Part shown: positions 1 through 6,933 of the stretch, in pieces | Layout: the number at the start of each line of letters is the position of its first letter | Position numbering within the stretch: the stretch's first letter is position 1 | Source of the DNA: an uncultured Oscillibacter sp. | GTDB lineage: Bacteria > Bacillota > Clostridia > Oscillospirales > Oscillospiraceae | NCBI GenBank assembly: GCA_905236835.1 | Contig: CAJOQY010000070.1 | Span: 1-15,201, forward strand | Direction: 5' to 3' | Length of the DNA stretch: 15,201 bases | The notes under the pieces: generated by a model | Seen by the model: the letters and a program-made list of their open reading frames with translations, nothing else | Told to the model about the DNA's origin: nothing | Databases searched by the model: none | Translations under genes and position numbers: made by a program

Positions 1-510
1 CAGATTCTCCACCGGGACAATGCCTTTCGCCCGGATACGCAAATATCCGGACATCCCGGTTTCCCCCGTCAGCGTTGAGATTAAAAAATCACGCAGAATA
101 TTTTCCCTTTCAATCATAGAAATCGGACGGTCAAAAAATTCCGGCAGAATGATAAAATTCACGGCAATGTCATTTTCAGAAGCCGGGAGAATCTCATGAC
201 GGACGTTTTGATTTAAAAATAACAAATCCCCTTCTTCCAAAATCATTTTATCACGCTGATCCAAAATATGCGTGGTCTGTCCCGCGCACATATAAACCAG
301 TTCCACATAATTATGACGATGGCTGGGGAATCTGGCGAAACGGGTATGCGGACGGATGGTAATCAATTTGCCCTTTTTTAATAACATGGCGCTGTCCACA
401 ACGAAATCGCCGCGTGACGTGTACAACTCCCGGCGGAGATTCTGGCCGTCCAGTATGGCTTGTTCCTCCGGCGTGATAATTCTCAATCGCTCCAGCAGTT
501 CCCGGCGCAT
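1..510 (-). CDS. AraC-family regulator, N-terminal cupin domain (partial)
   Basis: Only the first 170 residues are in the window; the reading frame runs open to base 1, so the DNA-binding domain lies outside. The start is the ATG at 510-508, preceded by AGGAGGTG about 8 bases away, a near-perfect ribosome site. Residues 52-125 show the cupin sensor typical of AraC/YesN regulators: PSHRHNYVEL (62-71) with paired histidines, a Gly at 77, EEGDLLFLNQN (92-102) and RHEI (104-107). In this family the cupin binds a small ligand or mediates dimerisation and two C-terminal helix-turn-helix motifs bind DNA; that part is known of the family and not seen here. The gene lies downstream of the iron/redox operon on the same strand, but a terminator and its own promoter separate them, so a regulatory link is unproven. 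The ligand cannot be deduced. Confidence 0.85.
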   Translation of the reverse strand, partial: MRRELLERLRIITPEEQAILDGQNLRRELYTSRGDFVVDSAMLLKKGKLITIRPHTRFARFPSHRHNYVELVYMCAGQTTHILDQRDKMILEEGDLLFLNQNVRHEILPASENDIAVNFIILPEFFDRPISMIERENILRDFLISTLTGETGMSGYLRIRAKGIVPVENL

Positions 511-533
511 GACAAATCCACCTCCTGTTTAAA

Positions 534-562
534 AGCATAACACAAGCGGCAGTCAATTGCAA
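534..562 (-). promoter_or_regulatory. Promoter of the AraC-type regulator gene
   Basis: On the minus strand TTGCAA (562-557) is separated by 17 bp from TATGCT (539-534), and the -10 is extended by TG one base upstream (TGTTATGCT). This matches four of six bases at each element plus the extended -10. It would start a short leader with the ribosome site at 518-525. A TTGACT in the spacer is an alternative -35, but its matching -10 (TTTAAA) would fall against the ribosome site, so I rejected it. Confidence 0.5.
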
Positions 563-573
563 GCGCGCAATTG
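554..573. promoter_or_regulatory. Inverted repeat overlapping the -35, possible operator
   Basis: CAATTGC (554-560) and GCAATTG (567-573) are perfect 7-base inverted arms around a 6-base spacer. The repeat overlaps the proposed -35 (557-562) of the regulator gene, a usual place for a repressor or autoregulatory site. Because CAATTG is itself palindromic the arms also read as direct repeats, as AraC-type binding sites often do. The binding protein is unknown. Confidence 0.4.
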
Positions 574-610
574 TCGTTGACCGGCATTGAATTTATATTG
601 ATTGTCATGG

Positions 611-628
611 ATTCGCGCGATCGCGAAT
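611..628. repeat. CGCG-rich short inverted repeat
   Basis: TTCGCG (612-617) and CGCGAA (622-627) flank CGAT, and A611/T628 extend the stem to 7 bp. It lies between the operon terminator and the regulator promoter. It may be a hairpin or a protein site; nothing in the sequence decides this. Confidence 0.3.
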
Positions 629-648
629 TCACGCGCGATAAACGCGAC

Positions 649-680
649 AAAAAAGAGCGTCGGCGTTTTTTCGCCGTCGC
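649..680 (-). terminator. Rho-independent terminator closing the large operon
   Basis: Read on the minus strand, GCGACGGCG (680-672) pairs with CGCCGACGC (665-657) across an A6 loop, 8 of 9 positions pairing. The stem is followed by TC and then six T (654-649). It lies 43 bases past the stop of the last ABC gene. The opposite strand has no U tract after the stem, so it should act only on leftward transcription. Confidence 0.75.
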
Positions 681-722
681 CCTTGAAAGTTCAGCCCATG
701 AATGATAGCCATTTTGTGACAA

Positions 723-1415
723 TCAGCTTTTCATATCCGAAAAAAGACAGCCTTCCCGCATGGTATAAATAACATCCGCGTATTTGGCCGCTTCCCGTTC
801 GTGCGTGACAAGCAAGACCGCCGCGCCTTGATTGGCCGTGTTCCGTAATAATTTTAATATCATTTCCGTATTTTCGTCATCCAGATCGCCTGTGGGTTCA
901 TCCGCCAGTAAAATTTCCGGTTCCCGGATCAAAGCGCGGGCAATCGCCATCCGGCGAAGTTCCCCGCCTGACAACGCGTCCGGCCAGCTGTCTTTTAAAC
1001 GCGCGATTCCTACTTGTTCTAATAATTTTACCGCTTTTTGATTCCATTCATCCGGCTTTTCCGCGCCGTCCTGATACATCACACAGGGCAATATGATATT
1101 TTCCAGAACCGTTAAGCTATGCAAACCTGTCTGTCCCTGCGGGATAATTCCGATTTTACGCCCGCGCAGTTTCGATCGCGCTTTATCATCTAAATTATAT
1201 AAATCCTGATTTTTAATATATATCATTCCATCCGTAGGCTTTAACAGTCCCGCGAGCATATGCAACAGCGTACTTTTGCCGCTTCCGGAACGTCCGGTAA
1301 TCTCCGTCAACGCGCCTGATTTTAATTCGATATTCACATCTTTTACGGCGTAAAAAAAATTGCTTTGTCCCGTCATACGGAAAAAACGTCGGCTGATATT
1401 TTCCGCCCGCAACAT
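723..1415 (-). CDS. ABC transporter ATPase, LolD/MacB type (second ATPase)
   Basis: This 230-residue protein is a complete ABC nucleotide-binding domain of the LolD/MacB/FtsE class. Visible motifs are Walker A GRSGSGKST (41-49), the Q-loop Gln in IIPQGQTG (90-97), signature LSGGE (148-152), Walker B ILLADEPTGDLD (168-179) and the H-loop histidine (205). It should sit at the inner face of the membrane and drive the FtsX-type permease encoded just upstream (1508-2725). It is the last gene before the terminator at 649-680. The start ATG at 1415 follows a GGGGGG stretch. The 92-base gap to the permease is the widest in the distal half of the operon and holds a possible hairpin. The cargo cannot be read from the ATPase. 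Confidence 0.92.
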   Translation of the reverse strand: MLRAENISRRFFRMTGQSNFFYAVKDVNIELKSGALTEITGRSGSGKSTLLHMLAGLLKPTDGMIYIKNQDLYNLDDKARSKLRGRKIGIIPQGQTGLHSLTVLENIILPCVMYQDGAEKPDEWNQKAVKLLEQVGIARLKDSWPDALSGGELRRMAIARALIREPEILLADEPTGDLDDENTEMILKLLRNTANQGAAVLLVTHEREAAKYADVIYTMREGCLFSDMKS

Positions 1416-1437
1416 TTTAAAATCATCCCCCCGGCGG

Positions 1438-1469
1438 TATATTTACGCGCGCCTCACGCGCCAAATATA
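1438..1469 (-). other. Possible mRNA hairpin before the last ABC ATPase
   Basis: TATATTT (1438-1444) pairs with AAATATA (1463-1469); inside, CGCG (1446-1449) pairs with CGCG (1457-1460). On the minus-strand transcript the hairpin sits just before the ribosome site of the ATPase gene. It has no T tract, so it is not a terminator. It may affect mRNA stability or expression ratio. Confidence 0.35.
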
Positions 1470-1507
1470 TATTTATTTTTTGCGCGCGAATCATAATTTT
1501 TATTATC

Positions 1508-2725
1508 TCACGCGTTTTCCCGCAATAACAAAGCCGTTTCGCCGCGATTTAATTTCAACGCGAAAAACGCGGCGGGCAACGCCCCGGCAATCACTGTCAA
1601 TAAAATCGAAATCATCAATAAAATCAATATCCAAACCGTTCCCGGCATCAAATACGGCAAAGCCAGACTTTCCCGGATCAGCGTACTGAACGGCGTGACG
1701 CATAACGCCGTAATCAAGACGCCCAGCGCGCCGCCGATAAAATTTATCAACGCCGACTCCGTCAATATCAATCCCGCGATCATGCCGCTGGACGCGCCAA
1801 TCACGCGCAACACGCCAAACTCCCGCGTCCGTTCCCGGACAATCATTCCGGACGCCGCCGCCAAAATCCCTATAGATAATATCCAAATCGCGCCGATTAA
1901 AATCCCAATCACGCGCGAAACGCCCGACAATCCCCCGGCGATACCGGCAATCATATTTTTTGACCGCGTCGCCTCCACGCGCCGGACGTGTAAATTTATA
2001 TCATCCGTCACGGATTCAATATTATATCCGTCCTTGACCCGAACCAGAACCGATGAAACGGACTGATCCGCGTTCACATTATCAAACGCGTGAAATCCCA
2101 GCGCCCGCGCGTTTTTCATCATATTTCTAATCGTATTCATGTTAGCATATACCGCGTAATCCAAGCCCGTTCCGGTTTTGTCCAGCCGCGCGACAATCTC
2201 ACATTCCGTATTATAAAATACCAGCTTTTTATTTTTTGGAACCGTGATTCCGCTCCCCACAATCACTTCCCCGTCGTTAATTATATTATTATTATTTTTT
2301 TTATAATTTTCCCGAATCCAAGGCCGGATTAAAAAATCCGTTTCCGGCTCAAAGCCCGTAAGCTGTACCGGCACGGAACAACAGCCCGCGCTCGCCGACG
2401 CTAAAAAAAACCGCGGCGACGCGGTTTCCACGCCGTCCATATTGCGGATTTTTTCCAGACAAGAACTGTCCATGTAAAAATATCCGGGAATGCCTTGCAA
2501 TAAAATCGCTTCCAGCGTCCCGTGGCTTCGCGCCTGATTGGGGATGACCACCACATCCGCGCCGAGTCTGGATTCATAGCTTGCGAGCCCGCGCCGCAGA
2601 CTTGTTATCACAACCGCCCCGGCGGACATCGAAAACGACAACGCAGCCGCCAGAAAGATCAGCGCCGCCGTCCGGACCGGACGCCGCTTTAAATTCTTTA
2701 CCGACAACATCCGTTCAAACTTCAT
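1508..2725 (-). CDS. FtsX/MacB-type ABC permease with Cys-Cys extracytoplasmic domain
   Basis: This 405-residue permease has one N-terminal membrane helix (about 17-41), a large extracytoplasmic domain (about 45-270) and three C-terminal helices (about 275-305, 325-350, 365-395), the FtsX/MacB layout. The motif EFGVLRVIGASSGMI before the third helix is the family coupling region that contacts the ATPase. I start it at the ATG at 2725, preceded by GGAGG at 7 bases; a longer reading from 2773 would run into the upstream gene. The outer domain holds a vicinal Cys-Cys at 115-116 within ASAGCCSVPVQ, and an Asn run near 144-147 encoded by an AAT/T8 tract. It pairs with the ATPase at 723-1415. Other MacB-like permeases export lipoproteins, peptides or haem-like compounds; here an iron or redox role is suggested only by context. 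Confidence 0.88.
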   Translation of the reverse strand: MKFERMLSVKNLKRRPVRTAALIFLAAALSFSMSAGAVVITSLRRGLASYESRLGADVVVIPNQARSHGTLEAILLQGIPGYFYMDSSCLEKIRNMDGVETASPRFFLASASAGCCSVPVQLTGFEPETDFLIRPWIRENYKKNNNNIINDGEVIVGSGITVPKNKKLVFYNTECEIVARLDKTGTGLDYAVYANMNTIRNMMKNARALGFHAFDNVNADQSVSSVLVRVKDGYNIESVTDDINLHVRRVEATRSKNMIAGIAGGLSGVSRVIGILIGAIWILSIGILAAASGMIVRERTREFGVLRVIGASSGMIAGLILTESALINFIGGALGVLITALCVTPFSTLIRESLALPYLMPGTVWILILLMISILLTVIAGALPAAFFALKLNRGETALLLRENA

Positions 2726-2745
2726 CGCGATTCCTCCATTTATGA

Positions 2746-3603
2746 TCACTTTCGTTTTATCATCCGTCTCCATACGGCAATCGCGGCGGAACGCGATAAT
2801 AAATTCTCCATATCAATCCCGGCGGGACAGATATTCCGGCACGCCAGCGACTTTCCACAGCCGTTATAAATATATTTTTCATAATTCCCGGACAATTCCC
2901 GCTCCGCTTCCCCGGATTCCCGGATTAAAATTCTTGACATCGGAACCGCCGCCGACATCCCGAAAAATTGATTGAACGGATCAAAATTCGGACAGACTTC
3001 CAGACAGCATCCGCATTGCAGACACCGTGACGCCTCATACGCCGCGTCCGTCTCTTTCCGCGCCGTTTTCATATTTTTATCTATCCCCGCCGCGTGATTA
3101 AATTTATTTATATTATCATTTTTCAGCCACGCCCGCGCCGTTTTGAGATTTTCATATAAAACGCTCCTGTCCGATATTAAATCCGCTATCACGGGAAATT
3201 TTCTCAACGGCTCTAATCTAATCTCAATCGCGCGTTGATTTTTTATATAATTTTTATAATCTTTCTCGCTATATAATCTCGTACCGCAAGCCAGCGCGGG
3301 ACGATTGTTAATTACCATCGCGCACGCGCCGCATTTTTTTTGCAGACATCCATATTCCCACTGAATCAACGGCGCGGGATTGCCGTCCATATCCCGCAAA
3401 TCCTCCCGCTCGTTTAATCTTGACAACGCTGTGGCCACTGTCTCCGCGCCGTCTTTCGGCGTGTATAAAAAACTCCGCCAGTACGATTTCGCGTCCGGAT
3501 TTTCACGGCGTAAAATACTAATTTTTATCTCTATATCTATCTTTTTTATTTTATCATCCAAGTGATCGAAATTATCATTGATTTTATCCCGCGCCGCCGT
3601 CAT
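2746..3603 (-). CDS. frdB: Fumarate reductase/succinate dehydrogenase iron-sulfur subunit
   Basis: This 285-residue protein transfers electrons between the flavoprotein and the membrane haem subunit. The N-terminal ferredoxin fold carries C86-x4-C91-x2-C94-x11-C106 for a [2Fe-2S] cluster. The C-terminal domain has C194-x2-C197-x2-C200-x3-C204-Pro and C249-x5-C255-x3-C259-Pro, the standard set for [4Fe-4S] and [3Fe-4S] clusters. The residue that would convert the [3Fe-4S] site to [4Fe-4S] is Ser252, not Cys. An extra Cys199 lies inside the first motif. I choose the ATG at 3603, with GAGGG 7 bases upstream and a 20-base overlap with the flavoprotein gene; an in-frame TTG at 3639 has no good ribosome site. 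It is slightly longer than usual (about 240-250) because of charged N-terminal and linker segments. Confidence 0.92.
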   Translation of the reverse strand: MTAARDKINDNFDHLDDKIKKIDIEIKISILRRENPDAKSYWRSFLYTPKDGAETVATALSRLNEREDLRDMDGNPAPLIQWEYGCLQKKCGACAMVINNRPALACGTRLYSEKDYKNYIKNQRAIEIRLEPLRKFPVIADLISDRSVLYENLKTARAWLKNDNINKFNHAAGIDKNMKTARKETDAAYEASRCLQCGCCLEVCPNFDPFNQFFGMSAAVPMSRILIRESGEAERELSGNYEKYIYNGCGKSLACRNICPAGIDMENLLSRSAAIAVWRRMIKRK

Positions 3604-5326
3604 TTTCCGTCCCTCTTTCCGGGATTTCCCGAAATTCAATCTCTATTCTTTCATTCTTAACGCTTTTATCATTTCCGCCGCCGTCCTGATTTTTCAATCT
3701 CGCGACTGTCGTTTTACGAAACCGCGTATCATCCCGCGACGGAAAATCCGTCCGGAAATGCGCTCCCCGGCTTTCCCGCCGTTCCAACGCGCTTGATAAC
3801 ATCGCTTTCCCCAATAATATCTTATATCGCAAGATATTATTTTTATTTATATTATTATTTATATCATCACGCCGATTATCAAAATACTTGTTCAGCAAAT
3901 TATCAATCCTGTCCAGCGCGGCGCGGATCGTTATTTCATCCCGGATAATCCCCAAGCCGGAACGCAGAATCTCCCCAAGTTTTGATATACACGCCGTCTC
4001 CGCCGCGCTTTCTATATAGCCAATATATTTTTTTTCATCCGATTCCGTTTCTTTTCCATCTCTATCTGTCTTTCTTGTATTCCCATCCCGCGAGTGATTA
4101 TTATCAAACTCTAACGCGCTGTCCGCCGCGACGCTTCCGCCGTATAATGCCGCTAACATCGAATTTCCGCCCAAACGGTTCGCGCCGTGATACTGGCACG
4201 CGCATTCCCCCGCCGCGTATAATCCATTCATATTCGTACAGTGTTTTTGATTGACCAAAATTCCGCCCATAAAAAAATGAATCCCCGGGCTGACCTGTAT
4301 CGCCTCTTTCGCCGGGTCTATATTTAAATAATATTTTAATTCTTTTCTTAAATCATCCAGTTTTCGTTTCCAGATTTCATCATCCAGCCCCGTCATATCT
4401 AAATATACAGGCCCGTAACCGTTCAGACGCGATTTCTCCATTTCACGGGAGATTATATCCCGCGGCGCGAGGTTGCCCCATTCCGGATATGATTCCTCCA
4501 TGAAATAATATTTCGCGCCGTTTCGTGTGATATATAATCTTCCGCCCTCACCACGCGCCGCCTCACTGATTAATAATCTCTTGCCCGGAATTTGAACCGT
4601 CGTCGGATGATATTGCGAAAATTCAAGATTGCCAAACTCTATGCCATATGAAAACGCAATCGCCGCCGCGTTTCCGGTATTCCATACGCTTCCGGTGGTC
4701 TGTCCGGGAAACAAGCCGTTCAATCCGCCCGACGCTAAAATAACCGGCCCTGTTAAATTCAAATATTTTCCCGTCCAAATATCACGGATCATCACACCCG
4801 CGCAATATTTTCGATTGCCCTGACCGCCGTTTCCCGGCATAATATTAAAATCCATCAATTCATGATGTGAAAATCTCGCGATATACCCTGAATCTTCATA
4901 TTCCCGCGCTTTGTCAATCAACGCCGTCATGATAATTTTTCCGGTACTGCTTTTGGCATACGCCGTGCGTTTTTTCTTTTGTCCGCCGAAATTACGCAGA
5001 ATTAATCTTCCGTTCTCATTTTCCAACGGCGCGCCCAGATTCACCAGCCATTGAACAATCTCCGGCGCGTGTCTCGTCAAATTTTCCACGGCGTATCCGT
5101 CCGCTAAATCCGCGCCTCCGCGCATCGTGTCTATATAATGCTCCCGCCAGTGATCGCCTTCGCCCATCGTATCCACCGCCGCGTTGATACCGCCTTCCGC
5201 CAATACCGACTGCGCCCGCTCCGATGTTTGGAGAGAGATTAAATTACACGCCGTCCCGCGTCCGGCTAATTTTATTGCCGCCGACAGCCCAGCCAGTCCC
5301 GCGCCGATAATATTCACGCATTCCAT
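3584..5326 (-). CDS. frdA: Fumarate reductase/succinate dehydrogenase flavoprotein subunit, lacking FAD-linking His
   Basis: This 580-residue protein is the catalytic subunit interconverting fumarate and succinate. It shows the Rossmann dinucleotide motif IGAGLAG (7-13), LAEGGIN (42-48), HPT (240-242), ARGEGG (257-262), PRD with Arg289, the MGGI segment with His350 before it, GANRLGGNSML (381-391) and the C-terminal ESRGAHFR (518-525). His240, Arg289, His350 and Arg384 match the dicarboxylate-binding and proton-transfer residues of E. coli FrdA. At the position of the histidine that covalently holds FAD (His44 in E. coli) there is Gln39, in AQSVLAEGG, so FAD is probably non-covalent as in L-aspartate oxidase. 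There is no signal peptide, so it is cytosolic. Residues 405-433 are a charged insert and the tail (540-580) is Gly/Asp-rich. L-aspartate oxidase is unlikely, given adjacent B and C subunits. Confidence 0.92.
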   Translation of the reverse strand: MECVNIIGAGLAGLSAAIKLAGRGTACNLISLQTSERAQSVLAEGGINAAVDTMGEGDHWREHYIDTMRGGADLADGYAVENLTRHAPEIVQWLVNLGAPLENENGRLILRNFGGQKKKRTAYAKSSTGKIIMTALIDKAREYEDSGYIARFSHHELMDFNIMPGNGGQGNRKYCAGVMIRDIWTGKYLNLTGPVILASGGLNGLFPGQTTGSVWNTGNAAAIAFSYGIEFGNLEFSQYHPTTVQIPGKRLLISEAARGEGGRLYITRNGAKYYFMEESYPEWGNLAPRDIISREMEKSRLNGYGPVYLDMTGLDDEIWKRKLDDLRKELKYYLNIDPAKEAIQVSPGIHFFMGGILVNQKHCTNMNGLYAAGECACQYHGANRLGGNSMLAALYGGSVAADSALEFDNNHSRDGNTRKTDRDGKETESDEKKYIGYIESAAETACISKLGEILRSGLGIIRDEITIRAALDRIDNLLNKYFDNRRDDINNNINKNNILRYKILLGKAMLSSALERRESRGAHFRTDFPSRDDTRFRKTTVARLKNQDGGGNDKSVKNERIEIEFREIPERGTENDGGAG

Positions 5327-5350
5327 ATTTTTCCCCGTATTCGCTAAAAT

Positions 5351-5890
5351 TCACCAGACATTCCAGCGCAGATAATAAACCACAAACGCCGCCGCCATGA
5401 ACAACAGCCAAGCGGATAATATTAATAAAATATCCAACAGCCATTTTTTCCCGTCCCGGACGCCAAGCGCGATGAGCAAAGGCCGGATATTCGACAACAC
5501 ATGAACCGCCAGAGAGAATATTAATAAAATCTGCGCGGCAAGATTGAATTTATCAAATACTCTCAAACGCGACGCGCCATTGAAATTATAACTAAACGCG
5601 GACATATGCCATCCCAGCATTAATAAAACCGCCAGACCGCTGAGACGCCGGATCCAAAACAAACGATTTTCTTTCCAATATAACACGCCTGTCCGTTTCC
5701 ACGCCCGAAACGTCTGTCCGGTCAGATAGATTCCAATTATCATATGCGAGATTATTAATATAACAATCGCGCGGGCGAGATGTTTCAACGCCGTGTTTCC
5801 AATCCCCGTCAATTCCAGCGCGCCCGCAAAACCGTGTATCAAAAACAATATCAAAATTATCGCGCTGAGTATCGCGTTCCATTTTCTCAT
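5351..5890 (-). CDS. frdC: Membrane cytochrome b subunit of the fumarate reductase-like complex
   Basis: This 179-residue protein is very hydrophobic, with five predicted membrane helices (about 7-26, 38-57, 80-99, 113-136, 149-173). Histidines at 19, 49, 95 and 130 fall in the first four helices, plus His37 at an edge. This resembles the four axial ligands of the diheme subunit of the Wolinella/Bacillus type enzyme, which exchanges electrons with menaquinone. It is shorter than Wolinella FrdC. Assignment rests on topology, histidines and position directly before the flavoprotein gene (24-base gap), more than on strong sequence motifs. The start codon overlaps the stop of the preceding gene (ATGA) and has GGAGAGG about 5 bases upstream, which implies coupled translation. 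Confidence 0.78.
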   Translation of the reverse strand: MRKWNAILSAIILILFLIHGFAGALELTGIGNTALKHLARAIVILIISHMIIGIYLTGQTFRAWKRTGVLYWKENRLFWIRRLSGLAVLLMLGWHMSAFSYNFNGASRLRVFDKFNLAAQILLIFSLAVHVLSNIRPLLIALGVRDGKKWLLDILLILSAWLLFMAAAFVVYYLRWNVW

Positions 5891-6423
5891 GACGCCTCTC
5901 CAATCGCGATGAATTTAATATTATTATTTTCGCCGCGCCCGTCCATGATATTGCAATCAATTCCATACGCGTCCGCCGCCTCTTGGGATAAAATTACCGC
6001 GTCAAACAATCCGTTTTCCACCCGGGAAGCGGCAAGAATCCCGTTTTCCTGTCTCCATTTCATCTGATTTTCCGACAAACGCGCCTGATACCGTTCCGCT
6101 AATTCCTTTCCCGCCGCGTCGCCGGATATAATCAAGCAATTTATATCTTCCATAATCACGTCCACCGGTTTTTCCTCAAAAAACAGCGTCCAATCCCGTA
6201 CCGTCCCCGGATGTTCGTCCTGATTTAATAATATCAAAAAATTCCCGGACGGGATTTCCGGCAGTTCCAAAGACGCCCGTGTAATAACATCCGCGCCGTT
6301 TTTGAATCCCCATCCAATCCCGCCGCCGGTTAATATCCACACCGGAATCCCCGGAAAGATTATCAGCGCCAATAATATTATCATAACATGGCGCAATAAT
6401 CTCATGATAATTTTCATAATCAT
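5887..6423 (-). CDS. Membrane-anchored protein of unknown function
   Basis: I do not recognise this 178-residue protein. It has a basic start, a membrane helix at about 12-34 followed by a Gly-rich GGGIGWG turn, and a soluble domain of about 140 residues rich in acidic residues. The charge pattern puts the soluble domain outside the membrane. It has two cysteines (in INCLI and DCNIM) with no CxxC, haem-binding or FMN motif, and no lipobox. The gene is locked between the flavin lipoprotein (TAATG overlap) and the cytochrome b gene (ATGA overlap), so it is translated with them and likely belongs to the same complex, perhaps as a link between the outer flavoprotein and the membrane subunit. That role is inference. 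The ATG at 6423 lacks a clear ribosome site, as expected for coupled translation. Confidence 0.75.
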   Translation of the reverse strand: MIMKIIMRLLRHVMIILLALIIFPGIPVWILTGGGIGWGFKNGADVITRASLELPEIPSGNFLILLNQDEHPGTVRDWTLFFEEKPVDVIMEDINCLIISGDAAGKELAERYQARLSENQMKWRQENGILAASRVENGLFDAVILSQEAADAYGIDCNIMDGRGENNNIKFIAIGEAS

Positions 6424-6929
6424 TACGCTTTCGCTTTGTCCAGCGCGTCCCGGACGGCCTCCTGAAACTGGTCATAAGATACCGTCGCGCCGCTGATGGC
6501 GTCCACGGATTTCAAATCGCCCTCCGCCGCCAATTGATCCGCGTATGCCTGACAGGCCCGCACGGCTCTCTGCGCTTTATTATAATAATCCTGATTCGCC
6601 ACAGCGCCGTTTTTCGTCTTGCCGTATTCCTCATCTTTGACAGTCCCGTCCGTCTGATACGGCGTATAAGTACAGGCCGTGATAATATTATCCTCAATTT
6701 TAATCTCGACAACGCCGTATCCGTCGCCGCCTTCGTCCTCCTCGGCGTCCTCTTCCAAGACTTCATATACACTGCTCCGGCCCTCGTATACGCCGTCCTG
6801 ATAATTCGCCGAACCGCCGCAGCCGGATAATAATATCAATAACACGCAAACAGCCGGAATCAAGCCAAAAATCAAATCAGTTTTTTTATCACTATCAATC
6901 TTGTATTTATTATTTATATTTTCCGACAT
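6423..6929 (-). CDS. FMN-binding lipoprotein with covalent flavinylation motif
   Basis: This 168-residue protein has an N-terminal signal with lipobox LSGC (Cys37), so it should be lipid-anchored at the outer face of the membrane. An acidic linker (58-69) leads into an FMN_bind domain (PF04205): DGVYEG (45-50), GVVEIKIEDNII (72-83) and DAISGAT (143-149). The last fits the Dxx(S/T)GA(S/T) motif at which ApbE attaches FMN to the final Thr (Thr149), as in NqrC and RnfG; no apbE gene is in the window. I start it at the ATG at 6929 (GGGAG 8 bases upstream, 4 bases after the ATPase stop) and not at the in-frame TTG at 6986. It occupies the place held by thioredoxin-like genes in Campylobacter P19 loci, suggesting a one-electron flavin carrier for extracytoplasmic iron reduction. 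That role is inference. Confidence 0.88.
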   Translation of the reverse strand: MSENINNKYKIDSDKKTDLIFGLIPAVCVLLILLSGCGGSANYQDGVYEGRSSVYEVLEEDAEEDEGGDGYGVVEIKIEDNIITACTYTPYQTDGTVKDEEYGKTKNGAVANQDYYNKAQRAVRACQAYADQLAAEGDLKSVDAISGATVSYDQFQEAVRDALDKAKA

Positions 6930-6933
6930 ATTA

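Noticed and set aside
311..722. Two open frames on the minus strand (311-562 and 483-722) over the start and upstream region of the AraC-type gene
   Set aside because: They overlap the clearly coding cupin frame or the promoter and terminator, lack ribosome sites, and their translations are low-complexity with no family features.
3603..3639. TTG start extending the iron-sulfur subunit by 12 residues
   Set aside because: No ribosome site precedes it, whereas the ATG at 3603 has GAGGG at good distance.
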